A DNA stretch of 64,000 nt from Porites lobata (GCA_942486035.1 CALNXK010000080.1:1377001-1441000), one strand, 5' to 3'. Counted from the first letter of the stretch, positions 22,101-34,425 are shown. Numbers and translations are program-made. Notes: generated by a model from the letters alone, not told the origin.

Positions 22101-22145
22101 TATTCAAATGAATCAATGAAGCGCGAGATTTGAAAGCTGAATTTA
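19137..22145. repeat. Tandem A-B duplication (about 555 bp unit) split by a LINE
   Basis: Block A (about 380 bp, starting gtgactttgtcgtctattg) occurs at about 19137-19515 and again at about 21595-21972. Block B (starting at agattttttt / ccgggtagccgtg and ending gcgcgagatttgaaagctgaa) occurs at about 21415-21580 and 21980-22142. Hence the order is A, LINE, B, A', B'. The uninterrupted A'-B' copy shows the pre-insertion junction. Confidence 0.75.
19516..21412 (+). pseudogene. 5'-truncated L2/CR1-like LINE with nearly intact reverse transcriptase
   Basis: A single frame covers 19516-21263, with one stop codon at 19791-19793. It begins in the linker before the polymerase (NPKAFWSHIKKL), then LKVDKAYGPDGIP (RT motif 0/1), NYRPVSLT (motif 2), AILDFSKAFDKVPH (motif A, catalytic D), GVPQGTVLGPLLF (motif B) and LFADDTLLY (motif C, FADD). 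These are followed by the thumb (HPYLGVVLD) and C-terminal WNKLPEEIV. No AP endonuclease is present, so the copy is 5'-truncated at 19515. After the stop at 21261 comes a short 3' UTR ending in an (atttag)n tail near 21405. The high integrity suggests a fairly recent insertion. Confidence 0.9.
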
Positions 22146-22868
22146 AAAACTTGTACAAAAAATGTTTGAATGCAGTCTGAACAATATTCGCAAAGGGCCT
22201 TAAACAACCTTTGCAGTTGTGTAACCGAACCGATAGGGTGACGACAGTATTTTTGTCCCTCTCACTATAAGTGATTTTCGCTTTGAGGCAAATGTAACCC
22301 TTACCCTCCCCTGGAGGAATATTGTTCACTCCTTGACACTCGCCGAAGTTTCAAATTTGCCGCCTCGGTAGTCATCGAAATTTTGCATGTGTGAAGACGC
22401 CATTGTTTAAGTCATTTCAAAAATGACCAAATATGACCAATTCTACAACAGAAAACAAAACCTATTATTTTCGAATTGGACCCGCTTTTCTTGATACGTG
22501 TAAAGAGAAGCGAGCCAGCGTTTTGCGCAGAAAACCAGACAACGACGACTATTGTTTTAGCGATGTTTCGAAAATTGGAATTAATGTTGCTTTCCCTTGC
22601 CTGCGAATACCGCCGTCTCCTCTCGGTCCGCGCCGCCACTGCTAGGGTCGTTTTTGTCGCGCGTAACGTCCCTAGCGGTAGGAGCCGGGAGAAAGACGGC
22701 TGTATTCCCAGGCTATGCTGTCCCAGAAAAAGTTGAGCCAAGTTGAGAGACGACAGAATACGGAATAAACATTTTTTATATGATAATATCTACAAACTTG
22801 TTTATTGTATAATGTTGACAAACAACGACCCTTTCGTGAATTTGAATCGTGCATGTAAACAATGGCTT
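22146..22868. other. Gene-free spacer
   Basis: Overlapping frames occur on both strands at 22412-22741, one serine/arginine-rich, but none has a recognisable domain. Confidence 0.4.
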
Positions 22869-22869
22869 C

Positions 22870-25800
22870 TTAAGAGCGGCTCCGCGTAATTATCAACTAG
22901 ACGAGGAAATAGAAAAATGACCTGGCCTCAAACTCGGCCACAATAAAGCCTTATTTGCCCTAGTTACAAAATCGTTGGTTTAAGTACGATCGAGTGAAGA
23001 ATATTTTTTCAACAAATTTTTTTTTCTTCCCGAGGCCTAAAATGGGCAAAAATCATGCGAAATTAGAGTCATATTCGGTGGCTCGTATATTTTAAAATAA
23101 AGTCGGCTACTAAAATATAATGACACTTCATATTTTTGTTATCTTTCCTCCATAATTTTAACTGATTAGTTGGCGATTTGGTCAACAAGTTGTTGACTCA
23201 AAATCGCTTAATCCACCGCCAAAATTTAGCACTAAAAATAAAACTAGCTTTGGACTGTTTCATTTTTGCCCTTGCTTGAGGGCAAAGGTGCCTCTTCGCC
23301 TATATAATCTTGGACTTGACGAGCAGGCGTTTTCAGGGGATTCGTAGTTCCTCCTTCCCCACAAATGAAAAGGGAGAATTTTTTTTTTCACCTTTGATCT
23401 CAACAACGTTAGCCTCAATTTTCTGATTTGTTCTTCGCTTTATTTATAGACTGGTATAAATGAAACATATCTTGGTCTCAGGTAAGGGAGGAGATATGGT
23501 GAAATATGACTGCCCTTAAAATGCCACCAAGGGAGGCCAAGAAAGGAGGCTAAATGGTTGGTTGCGTCTTAGGCCAAATTCGCTTCAGGGATCCGGATTT
23601 CTTGTCAGTGGAGCTTGTGGAAGGCACAAGTGTAATAACTGGACCCAAGTGTAATAAACGTCCATCTGTAATAACATTTTAACCCAAGCGTAATAAAGGT
23701 TTCATCTGTCACGACTGAGATAATATGAGGCATGTCCACAACATGGTTATCTTAACTTACAAAGCTGACATCACGGTTCATGTGACCAAACAGAACGAGA
23801 AAAAATACCATAGAATCTAGCAATGGCTCTCAGTTAAAGTTTTGGCAAATTTTTGCCATGAAACGTGCTTTAAAAAAAAATTCATCGCTCCAGAACAATG
23901 ACGTTCCCGTTCTCTTACATAAAATGTCAGGCTAAACAATTTTAAACCCAGTGGACTGATCTGTTATTATTTTTTTCCCTCTGCCTTCTTGTCATTTTCA
24001 ATACTTCACTCACGGCTGAATTTTATTGATAGGATTTCATGACTGTCAGAACTTGCACTAAAAAGGAGAACCTTCAATTTAAAATTGTTTCTTATGCATT
24101 AAGTGAAATCTAAAAAGGCATATGCCGTTACCTTGTGGCATGAAATTTTGTGGGTTCTAATTTTTGCGATTTTTTCAGCGATCCGCAAAAATAAGTTCCC
24201 GCAAATAAAAATTACCGCACAATTTTTCCCGCAAAAATTTACTCCAGAGGAAATATTGTATTCTCTAACTTAAACTGACGCACACTTGGTACTGTTTGAA
24301 AACTGTATTTCTATTGCACGTACTCGATAAAAACGAAAATATTATCAATGCTGGGTACTGGTTATACTTTCTGAAATCGCAAAAATTAATCCCCAGCAAG
24401 AAAAACGAGTCTGTCGATCTAATAGCAAAAATTAGTTCCCGCAAAACACAAAAAATCGCCAACCCGCAAAAATAAACTCCCGCAAAAATTTTGTGCCACA
24501 CGGTATCTGTTGGAAAAATTATCGGTCGTTTGATCAACCAGGGCCAGGTCGTTATTTTTGGTCGCTTTATTAACTTGCGTCAGCTCAGGTTTATTAGAAT
24601 ATCTTTGTAATAACCAATTATATTACAATTATGTACTTTAGTTTTAAATTCAATTTTGGTAACGACCCCACAGTATCAGCCCCGACAAAGGTTTGTGTTG
24701 CAAACCGACTAATATCGGAAAAAATGATATCATCTGCATTCTTAATTTTGTTGGTACTGGGTTTATTTTCTCTTTTCGCCGATCAATTCCTTTGATTTTG
24801 CCCTTTTTGCTTATCCAAATCTTTTTTTGAGATCCGGATCCGCCCACTAGTTCATTGGCTTCCGAAGAGCTCATTCCCTGTTGTTGGCTTTTAGTCGGGA
24901 TGTTTCAACACAAGGAACCACCGAACCACAGGAAACCGAATAATTAGAAAGGCTCAAAACAAATATCTCTCTTGTTCCTCTAGGATACCTATGATCAGGC
25001 AATTATTTTACAATATTACATCAGTAAAATTATACTGTGTTTTTCGTGCTACAAGTGAAACTCTAATATAACTTGAAAAAAAATTGATTTACTCTCACGC
25101 GGCAGCATGAGCCTTGAATGGCTCCGAACTCAGTGTAACATCTTTGCAGGGGCGGATCCAGGGGTGGGGGAGGATGCATCAGTTGGTAAATTTAAGGCCA
25201 AAAGTTTCATACTTGACGTTTTCATAAAAACAGGGGGAAAAGTTATTCTTTTCTTTAACTAGTTACAAAAGATACAGTCCAAAGCTAGTTTTATTTCATA
25301 AATGTTTTAGCACACAGCATGGTAGAATTTCTTCCCTCCTTCCCAAATGCGCGGGGCAGAATTACGTGACGTGACATGCTTTGCATGACTGCACTGAAAG
25401 CTGGTTTGCCTGTGGAAGTTCGACAGTTGTTTTCGTTTTGCCGTGGCGGCAAGTGAAGTTGCTACAGTTATAAGTTCAAATTCTCCATTCATTTCCTTCT
25501 GGAGGCGTTTCCGAGGAATCTTCTGAGAAGTTCTATGGACTCTTGAACTGACACAGTCTCAGGTGGGTATCGTTGGATGAAAAATTGTTAATTCGTTAAA
25601 TCGCTGCATAAAATTCAGAAAACGGAACAGATTACTCCGGACTTTGGTTGCATTTTTTTACCGCTTTGTGGACTTTTTGACACTTAACACTTTAACTCAG
25701 CTTTATTTTAAAAAACCTATATACATTTCGGACCAAAATTGTTTCGAGAAGTTACCGAATAATAAAAGGTTTGGCGCCTACCTTAATTCGCATTTGGTTG

Positions 25801-26388
25801 TACTTCGGTCAGAGGTCACGTTTTTTCGCCCGTTTTTGGTGCAACATTTACATTTGCTTGGCTTTGTCAGCGCTCGTGATTTCATTTACCCAAAAATTTT
25901 ATTTCGCTAATTTGAAGAAAAAAGAATGCTCTTTCAGGCTAAACAAGCCTTATTGGTGTTCAAAGCCATGTACCAATCCGCTTTTTTAGCTCGTGAAAAA
26001 GTGCTAAATTTTGACGGTTGATTAAGCGATTTTGAGTTAACAACTTTGAAAATTTCTCCAAAAATCTCTTGTTGACCAAATCGCCAACTAATCAGTTAAA
26101 ATTATAGAGGAAAGATAGTAAAAATATGAAGTGTCATTATATTTTAGTAGCCAACTTTATTTTAAAATATACGAGCCACTGAATATGACTCTAATTTCGC
26201 ATGATTTATACCCATTTTAGGCCTCGCGAAGAAAAAAATTCGTTAAAAAAAATATTATTCCCTCGATCGTACTTAAACAACGATTTTGTAACTAGGGCAC
26301 ATAAGGCTTTATTCTGGCCCAGTTTGAGGCTAGGTCATTTTTTGACTATTTCCTCGTCTAGTTGATAATTACGCGGAGCCGCTCTTAA
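22870..26388. mobile_element. 3.5-kb element with ~380-bp terminal inverted repeats
   Basis: The left arm (22870-23240, starting ttaagagcggctccgcgtaa) and right arm (about 25997-26388, ending ttacgcggagccgctcttaa) are close reverse complements along their whole length. They include paired words such as taatgacacttcatattttt and aactagacgaggaaatag. The 2.7-kb interior has no recognisable transposase. It holds a MITE (24124-24506), aagtgtaataa-type tandem words (23625-23690) and a copy of gcggatccaggggtggg (25149). It is probably a non-autonomous or internally replaced DNA transposon. Confidence 0.8.
24124..24506. mobile_element. MITE nested in the 22870-26388 element
   Basis: The left ccgttaccttgtggcatgaaattttg pairs with the right caaaaattttgtgccacacgg. 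Multiple ttcccgcaaaaat words lie inside, in both orientations. Confidence 0.7.
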
Positions 26389-26480
26389 ATCATATTTTCA
26401 TTAAAACCTGTTAGAGAATAGAAGTTAATATGCCACCGGGTTTCTACTAAGACAATACGACTTCTCGTTCTGGTTTTCTA

Positions 26481-26900
26481 AAGCCTGGTTTTCACTAGCG
26501 CATGAGCATAAGAATAAACACAAGCACATGTGTAAGCAAGTGAAAACACCGGCGACATAAGCATAAATTAAAGCACAGGAAAAACGGACGTGTTTGTTCT
26601 TCTTGTACTTATGCTTATGCTTATGTCGTAGCTTTGACTAGTGAGAACGGGGTCGACTAGGCAAAAGCATAGGCACAAGGCAGTGGACCAATCATAGGTC
26701 ACTTTGACCTGTTTGACCCAGACTTTAAGCGAACATATCAAAAGTAATATGACGGACGCTTCGACCGCCATCTTGTTTATCATCGGATTGAGGGGAGTTG
26801 GTATCGAGGATTGAGTCAAATATATATGCCATTCTGCACGTGCGTATGTCCTCATGCTTATGCTTATGTTTATGCTTATGCGCTAGTGAAAACCAGGCTT
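26481..26900. mobile_element. MITE with aagcctggttttcacta TIR
   Basis: The left aagcctggttttcactagcg followed by catgagcataag pairs with cttatgcgctagtgaaaa and ccaggctt on the right. The interior is packed with gcttatg words on both strands. It has no coding capacity. Confidence 0.8.
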
Positions 26901-26925
26901 AAGAGCGAAAAATAATAAACTCGGC

Positions 26926-27969
26926 GGAGTGTAGCTAAATGTCGTGGGTAGTGGGTAGAGGTCGTGGGTGTGCCGGTGCGGGTCGTGGGTAAATAAAGTG
27001 TAGAAAAAAATGATAAAGTAAAGTAATTGAAAAAAAAAATAGAAAAAAGTTGTAAAGTATTTATGAAACGAAAATCTTCGACTCCTTGATTTCCCTTTTC
27101 TCGGCTTCTTCTTCGTCCTCTTCCTGATGTTTCCTTATATAGCCACGTGGTTCTTGGCTCCCCTTTCACAACATCTCTGTATGAAGACATGTTACCGATG
27201 AAGATTTATCCATACCTGAGCGATCCGCGAAATGAACGAAACAGACGTAAAATAAGTCGAAACCTGCATTGTGCAGAAAGTATGGGACAGCTCTGACTCG
27301 CTATTAATCTTTATTCGATTTACAATTCCAATGATCAGCGGAGATTTTTAACAAGATGGAATGAGATCACCGTGGGAAACGGGAGGGGAAGTGAGGGGCA
27401 AAGAGGACAATTTTGAGTTATTTCATATTTTTGGATATAAGCCTTTCTTAAAGAAGTTTTAGGTCTCTTAGCTCACAAAGCAACCACCTTCATGCACAAC
27501 CTTTCAAGTTAAGACGAGACTGTATGAAAATATTATTGTTGTACGGAAATATATAATTTTCTCGATTCTTTTTTGTTTTGTTTTGTGTACAAAATCTTTG
27601 TTGTAATGATTCTGAACGGACGTTTCAGTCACGAATATGTTGATATCTTTGCGAAAAAGCAGCTCAGTCTCCAGTTTTTCTGTAGCCTGCCTCGGATTTA
27701 CATAGTGCACAAAGTTTCTTTTATTTTTCACCTAAATGTCTTTTTAGTGTCCGTTTGTGCTAGCGGATTCGCTTATTTGCTTTGGTTGCCCTCTAGGAGG
27801 GGGAATAGGGCTGGTATGCACACGGAGATTTTCGTTTCATGAGTTTTACAACTTTTTGTTATTTAATTTTTTAATTTTTGTTTTTTTGGAAAACGTTTTT
27901 TTTTTTTACCCACGACATTTACCCCCACCCACACTCACACCCACGACCCACGACATTTAGCTACACTCA
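26926..27969. mobile_element. 1-kb element with ~150-bp inverted ends
   Basis: The outer ends gagtgtagctaaatgtcgtg and cacgacatttagctacactc pair. The inner arm words gtaaagtatttatgaaacga and tttcatgagttttac also pair (about 27050-27080 with 27825-27850). The G/T-rich gtcgtgggt repeats make the telomere-like end look. The centre has no recognisable gene. Confidence 0.7.
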
Positions 27970-28140
27970 ACTCGGCGCTACGTGTCTCGTTGACTTTTGA
28001 CGCACAAAATTCGAACAAGTGTAATTATTCCCCAGATATCAAACTGCTTGGTACAGGATAAGTCTCGCTCAAAGTTATTTTCGCATCTGTTTTCTTAATG
28101 ACTTAACGATCAGAGTGAAAGCCATCGGGAGTGATGTTCC

Positions 28141-31100
28141 TCAGTAATAACTTGTAGCCTTTTTCCTTAGTGGGACGTTGGTATCGTTCATTGGATTTAT
28201 GTAGTCGAAATGAAGAATTTTCAGGTAATCATACTGGCTAAAGGCACCGTAAAAACGTTTTATAAAAAACTCCAGTGGCCACTCTTTGCCGATGAGGCTA
28301 TCAAACAGATTCATAGTATTGGAGCTACTTCCTGTGAGTATATTTAGCCTTTCGCTTACGAAATGACTAAAACGACTTAAGAGTTCGTCCAAGTGAAATG
28401 TGTAATCTAATGAAGTTAACTTACCATGTTTGTAATCTACTAACGCAGACCAGATGTCTTCACAAATCGTAAAAAGGTAAAAGAAAGGAGTTATTTTCTC
28501 ATACTGTCGTGGGTGAGTTTTCATTGCAGTTGTCGCATTCAAAAATGGTTTCAGCTTATAATATAAGGATCTAATGCAGGAAAAGTATCTCAATTCAACG
28601 TGTTGCATCAGCATCAACCCAAGGAGTCTTTCTTGAAACTTTCGGTTCTGGTCAGGAGACACAAAAAGGCTATAACTCGCAGAGATCTTTGTAACTTTTG
28701 AAGAGTACTGATCTCTAAGTCTTTGTTCCTTTAAACACTGTTTCATACTTCTTCGAAACCTCGACTTATGATGGTACGGAAGTTCTTCAATAGCTTTTTC
28801 TAATTCCATCCATAAAGACAGAGGAGACTGAAGAGAATGTAAAAATTTCGTAATATTGAATGAGACACCAAATGAACAATGAAATAAAGTATTCTCACTT
28901 TTTTCATACAATGTTGTCAGCGAAGTGATGAAGCGGAATTGTTCGGGTCGCAAATCTAAGGTAAATTCCCCAAACAATCTTCTGAAAATTATATTATATT
29001 CGGCATCCTGCTTTGGGTATCGCATCTCCCCTCCGTGACCTTTAATTAACTCGATAACCTGCCGCCAACGATCGTAACGGTAACTTGGGTTATTGTTTTC
29101 GACAAATTTTGCCAGGTACATCGGAGTTATTCCGTCCGAATTAGGACAGTTCACGTTTATGGCTGGAGAATCACTTTCTTTTAACACTACGTCTATAAAC
29201 TCTACAAGACCAGAAAAGGCTGCCAAATGGTAAATACTCATTTCTGGCTTGCTTGAGTCACATCGAATTCTAAATCCCCGATTTTTTGATGCATAACGAA
29301 GAAGTTCAATTGATGTTGTTTCGGCCTGTGATACTTTATCATCCTCGTTAACTTCCTTAAATCTGCGAGATTCCCATGTGCGCCTTTCATTTCCGGCATA
29401 AAGCACAGCCAGTGTTAAAGCGTTATAGCCATGTGGACTTAAAACAGAATCATTTGCACCATTTGCAAGAAGATATCGAACTGCTATGAGATTGCTTCCT
29501 TGTGCAGCTCTGTGTAGCGGTGTAAATCCCTCAGCGTCTAAGCAGGAACTCAATACGCTGTGTTTTTTAGGGTGACTTTCAAGAGCTTCAGCGAGAGCAC
29601 CATACTTTATTTCACAAACCAGGTCATCATGTCCACTGCATTTTCTGACGTAGAAAAAATTATCGTCTTGAATTGTTGGGGTGCGATAACTTAAAAGATG
29701 ATACACTGAATGGTTAAAAGGCCTTCCACATTCGATAGGAACGTACTTGACAAAGTTTTTGAGAAGCACATCTATGAATGTTCCACCATTTTGAAGGTAA
29801 GTTATAAGGGGTGTTCGCCCAAGGCTATCTTTACATCTTAAACTCGCTCCCTTTAGCAATAGGAGTTGAACAATGTAAGGCTGTTGGTTAAGGATTGCCT
29901 GGTGTAGCAAGCTACCTTCTTTCTGCCTGCATTTCCCAATCAAAGCGCCATGATAAAGAAGTAGGAAAACGACCATCTCATGATCACTTAAAGCTTGTTG
30001 CAAATCTTCTATTTTGGTCCGTAAAAGGAAAGGTGAATAAAATTGGAAAATCGGACGCTGTGAATGTTCAACTGCCAGATCTAGCGGTGTCTTTCCGTTA
30101 ATGTCTTTTTTATCCAGTGATGCGTTCCTTTGAAGAAGAACGTTAACAGCGTCGGCTAATCCATTCTCAGCAGCAATATGTAATGTTGTTTGTCCTTTCT
30201 TATCAACGGCATCGAGATCACAGCCTGTAAAAACTAACCTAAGAAGGATGTCTAACCAATTTAAATGGTCAGAACTCTTTACCTGCTGATTGTCTGAGTA
30301 AAAGCCAGACAAATGACCCTTTCGGTCTCCAAATTTGATGTCATCACGGTACACTATTCGACCAAGTTCACTTGCTTTGATACTTCGAATTGAGTAGTGC
30401 AGTGCCGTCAGACCGTAATCATCAACAGCCGACGGGTTTGCGTTCATGTAGAGGATATAATTAATTACTTCTACAGCTCCACAAGCCGCAGCGATATGAA
30501 GAGGGGTGGATCCATTCAGAGTTTTGGTGTTGATGTCGCCCCCAACATTTGGATGAGAAAATACAACAATTAAGCCTCCTTGGTCGTGACAAGCAGCCAC
30601 ATGAATGGGAGTGGCTCCGTTGCAATCCCGGTCATCAACACGAGCCCCTTTTCTGATGAGCAATATCGCCATTTCCTGAAGTCCATACCGCGCTGCAAGG
30701 TGGAGAGGAGTATAACCACAATGACAAACATTTGCGTTGTATTCAGTTCGCTCTTCATAACTAAGCTCTGATGTGTCGACTTCTTGCCAGTGTTCACATT
30801 TAAAGTGTATCATCTCCGGTTGCTTATCAAGCAAAATATCGGCGATGCTCATTCGGTTTTTTTGAACGGCTTCGTGAAGTGGAGATCTACCGGAATAATC
30901 GGAGCATTTTAAAGCATTACGTTCCTCGGAAAGAAGGCGAGAAACTATCTTGTCGTATCCTAAGGCAACAGCAGTGTGAAGAGCAGAATGGCATAAAATT
31001 AAATGTTTGTCATCATAAAATAGAATCTGTCCTTTTTGCATTTCATCCACCCAATAAAAAGAGCCATCACACCTTAGGCATTCGTCTTTGACACCAGCTT

Positions 31101-34100
31101 TTTTTAAGAGGAAATCCACCACTTCCAATCTATTGTTTGCAGTTGCGAGATGTAGAGCGGTTTGATCTGCAATTGCGCCTGCCTCGTAAAGAACTTTAAC
31201 AACTTTAACATGTCCATTTTCTGCCGCTAACTGGATTGGGCTCAGGTATATAGCATTCATTGCCGAAATCGTAGCATTGTTAGCAATTAGAAAACTAACA
31301 ACGCTTACATGTCCTGCTTGGGCTGCAGCATGGAGCATTGAGGAGTCAAATAAATTCGATGGGGTCTGAAAAATGGGACCACAGTATGATTGATAGCAAT
31401 CACCTTTGACATCCTCAAAGGCGGTTCTTATCTTGTCCTTATTATAAAATACAAGGATTGACTGCGCCTTTTGATTTACGTTAGCACCTCTATTTACCAA
31501 CAATGCAAGATTGTCTACAAGTCCATGCTGTGCTGCCAAAAACGCGGGTGTAACTCCGCGCTTATCAACGCCATCAATGCTGCTAAAATGTCGTAATAAC
31601 AGTTTCAGCACATCTGTAGTATTGATTGTCGCTGCCAAATGCAGCAGAGTTCTGTTACTAAGCGGATCGGACGAATTGACTGTCTGGGAAGGAAAATTAA
31701 GAAATTCGTTGATGTAGGCTTCTTTCCAACCTCCGAATGCAATGTGCTGGGCCAAAGTGAGAATATATTTCAACAGAGTACTTTTATCTCCGCCTTTAAT
31801 GAGATTGATGTAGTAACCACAGAAGATCTCGTGTCCATTCTTTTTACTTACAAAGAACTTCTCGTTTTTTTCATTAGTTAACCAGTCAGCTAGTGAGAGG
31901 TGATAAAGTGTGATTGTATTGTTTTCTCCGTATTTTAGAAAATGTCCTAGCTCTTTCAATCTATTCTTGAAACCGTATTCTTTGTCTACGTCATTCTCTT
32001 TCATTCTCAGTACTTCAAAGATCTCTTTTTGAGTAAGAGGTTCAAATGTGGAAACCAGTAATTCCAAAACACGCCGCGCAGGACTAAAGTTCCTTTGTCT
32101 AGGATAAAGTCTTTCAAAGTAACTGTGGTACAGGTCTTCCAAAGACTTTGGCAAGACATATGCATTTCCTAATTCGTGTCTTGAGTGTTCCCAATGGTTA
32201 AGCAACTCTTTAACAAAGAGAAAGTTTCCTTGACTTTTGCTAAGTAACGCAGCTGCTACCTTTGTTGTACTTTCGATACTGTCATCTCCGAACCAGGAAG
32301 TTATGCGGTGCAGTAAAAGACTTTCCTGATAAAGCCTTGTCATCACAAAAATCTCAATATCCTCCAGGTTTCTAGAATCTTCGGGATCAATGACTAAGTT
32401 TGTTATTTTTGTTGAACGCAGTAAGGCATCCGATTCATTTCGTGAAGTCATGATAAGCTTTAACCAGTGTGGAAACCGATTAATCTTGTTGTTTAGGAGA
32501 TAAACAATGCTTTGACTTGTTTCACCTTGTGGAAGACACTCATCTAGGGCATCCACTATAACAAACCAATTGTGTGTCGGTTCATTTTTCAGGTTTCTCA
32601 GGGGAGTAATGATACTTTGCTCAAAACAACCCACAGGATCCTGATTCTGGATACAGTCCAGATCTAAAGAGCGTTGAATATAAGAACTACTGGAAACGAG
32701 ATAACCATACTCGGGCAACCTGCGTGCTATCATCTCGGCTAAATTTCGAACGAACTTTCCTGCCATTTGTGTATTTTTGTCTGAGTACTTACACAAGTGG
32801 TAACCGAGAATGTGGGAGTGAATCGTAGAGCTTGTTGTTCGAGAACAAATTAGCTGAGAGGCCCAAGCAGATTTGCCTGCACCAGGATTTCCAATCACTA
32901 GCACCCCCGCCACGTTACCATCCTTCAGCGAATCTTCGACCTCTCTATACAGCCAATGGCGCCCGATAAAGGTTTCGCCTCTAGCTGTTATCAAGTACTC
33001 TGACATACTGATATCTTTGGTGTCGATTGGAACTCCGGCTGTCTCTGCAGGACACCCTGTAAAGACGAATATAGTCAAAGTAATTGCTGACGTAAAGCAA
33101 CACTGACCGTTTGATGAGACGCCTTACCCATTAAGTGGACCCCAGACTGCAGTGGTAAACTTCTCATTCTAATTCTAGTTCAGTACTGTGAACGCTATGG
33201 ATCAGATCACTTCCTATTCAACACCTTCCTTGTTTTTTAGTTCGTATGGGCACCAAAAGGACATAATCAGTTTGATCAACGACGTTCGACCTATAACTGA
33301 CTAAGAGTAAACCAGTACTTGTATCTACACTGCCTAAAAGCACCCAAGAATCTTTACCACAGCGCCCCACTATTAGCTATCGAAACAGATAGAAGATCTG
33401 GTTTTAAATACCATACAGGTCTACTTACCGTCTTTGTATGACTTTGGATCAAGAACAGTGATACAACTACACAATAACAGGATTAGTAACCAAAGCATAA
33501 GCCGCTCTTTCAGCATTGCACGAGTGCACTTAATCATCTCGCTGCATAGAGATAGAGCACCACATTTCACAATGTTTGGGAGGGTAACTATGACTCTTAT
33601 TACATTTTTTAAGTTTTGTAATAATTCCTGTATGTTGTGTAAGCGTCCCTCCATCTGATTTCGAAGGTTGGACTCTTCGTCGAGTTTTCTCTGCAGTTCT
33701 AGGATTTTGTCTTCAATTATTTCTTTATATTGCTTGAGAACTTGGGCCTGAAAATTGTTTAAGTCTGAGACACATTTGAGTGTTTGGATTTCACGTAGAG
33801 CTTGTTGGGCCTCTTGGTCATGAGCTAAGTAAGGAGCCTGAAGAAAACTTTCTATTATCGCAAAGGCATTAGCTTTGTCAACTTCGGTCAACTCCAACTT
33901 CGGCACATGTACCCACTTGTGATTTCGAATATCACGGACTTCTTCGATCAATGTTCGAGGAATTGTTCGGAAGTGATCACACCAGTCCATTAGGTTCAAG
34001 ATCCCCGTGACGTCCATATCTTCTGCGCTTGTTATCACGTGTCCCCCCAGATTAGGGAGAAATAGTTTGGCTATCTCCCAAGGACCCTGGATTGGATCCG

Positions 34101-34425
34101 TCCACTTGGTGGAATCGCTTTGTTCCCAGATTGGCCTGCCTTTATGATGATGACGTTGAAGGACGTTAGCCCACATGCAGCTGCTCATGTCATGATGTTG
34201 ATTTGGTCTTCTTCCTTTGACAAAGACACAAGTACAGGGACCAGCAGCTGCAAGTGTTGCAGTTACGTTTGCATAGAAAGCCATCATCTCTCTGTTGATA
34301 AATGGGCGAAGACCTTGACAAAGCACGGTTGTTAATGCATGTCCTAGAGCAAGCCAGTTCCTGTACTCTGGTGTAGTGTGCTGGTCCGCTGAAAGTGCTG
34401 GTGTAGAAGGGCTTGATCCTGCCAT
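28141..34425 (-). CDS. HEPN - coiled coil - membrane segment - STAND NTPase - ankyrin repeat protein
   Basis: There are two coding exons, 34425-33429 and 33056-28141, joined at a phase-1 intron (donor G|GTAAGT, acceptor TTTACAG|G) that restores one frame of 1,970 residues. I start at the ATG at 34425; the frame is open further upstream only from non-ATG codons. Residues about 20-215 match the HEPN domain of cnidarian DZIP3-like proteins (RNWLALGHALT, DSTKWTDP, GPWEIAKLFLPNLGGH) and keep an R-N-x4-H motif (167-173) of HEPN ribonucleases. A coiled coil follows (about 222-276), then a hydrophobic segment (about 309-325). Exon 2 starts the NTPase: Walker A GNPGAGKS (388-395) and Walker B VIVDALDE (498-505), most like TANC/ANKRD50 STAND NTPases. 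Fifteen or more ankyrin repeats span about 790-1,660, then a 300-residue C-terminus without recognised domains. By family it is a likely intracellular immune sensor; the ligand is unknown. No symbol is assigned because no one-to-one orthologue is evident. Confidence 0.9.
33057..33428 (-). other. Intron of the HEPN-STAND-ankyrin gene
   Basis: The 372-bp intron is flanked by GTAAGT at its 5' end (33428 downwards) and TTTACAG at its 3' end. The last codon before it and the first after it combine to Gly-Cys-Pro, and both flanking frames are otherwise closed, which supports the splice. Confidence 0.8.

Noticed and set aside
22412..22741. A serine/arginine-rich small protein
   Set aside because: Frames exist on both strands in the same GC-rich patch, with no splice sites or domain.
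33057..33078. Treating the 1,645-codon frame as a separate gene starting near 33078
   Set aside because: The first codon there is not ATG, and a good acceptor lies inside it (33057). The phase matches the donor at 33428, so it is exon 2 of a larger gene.
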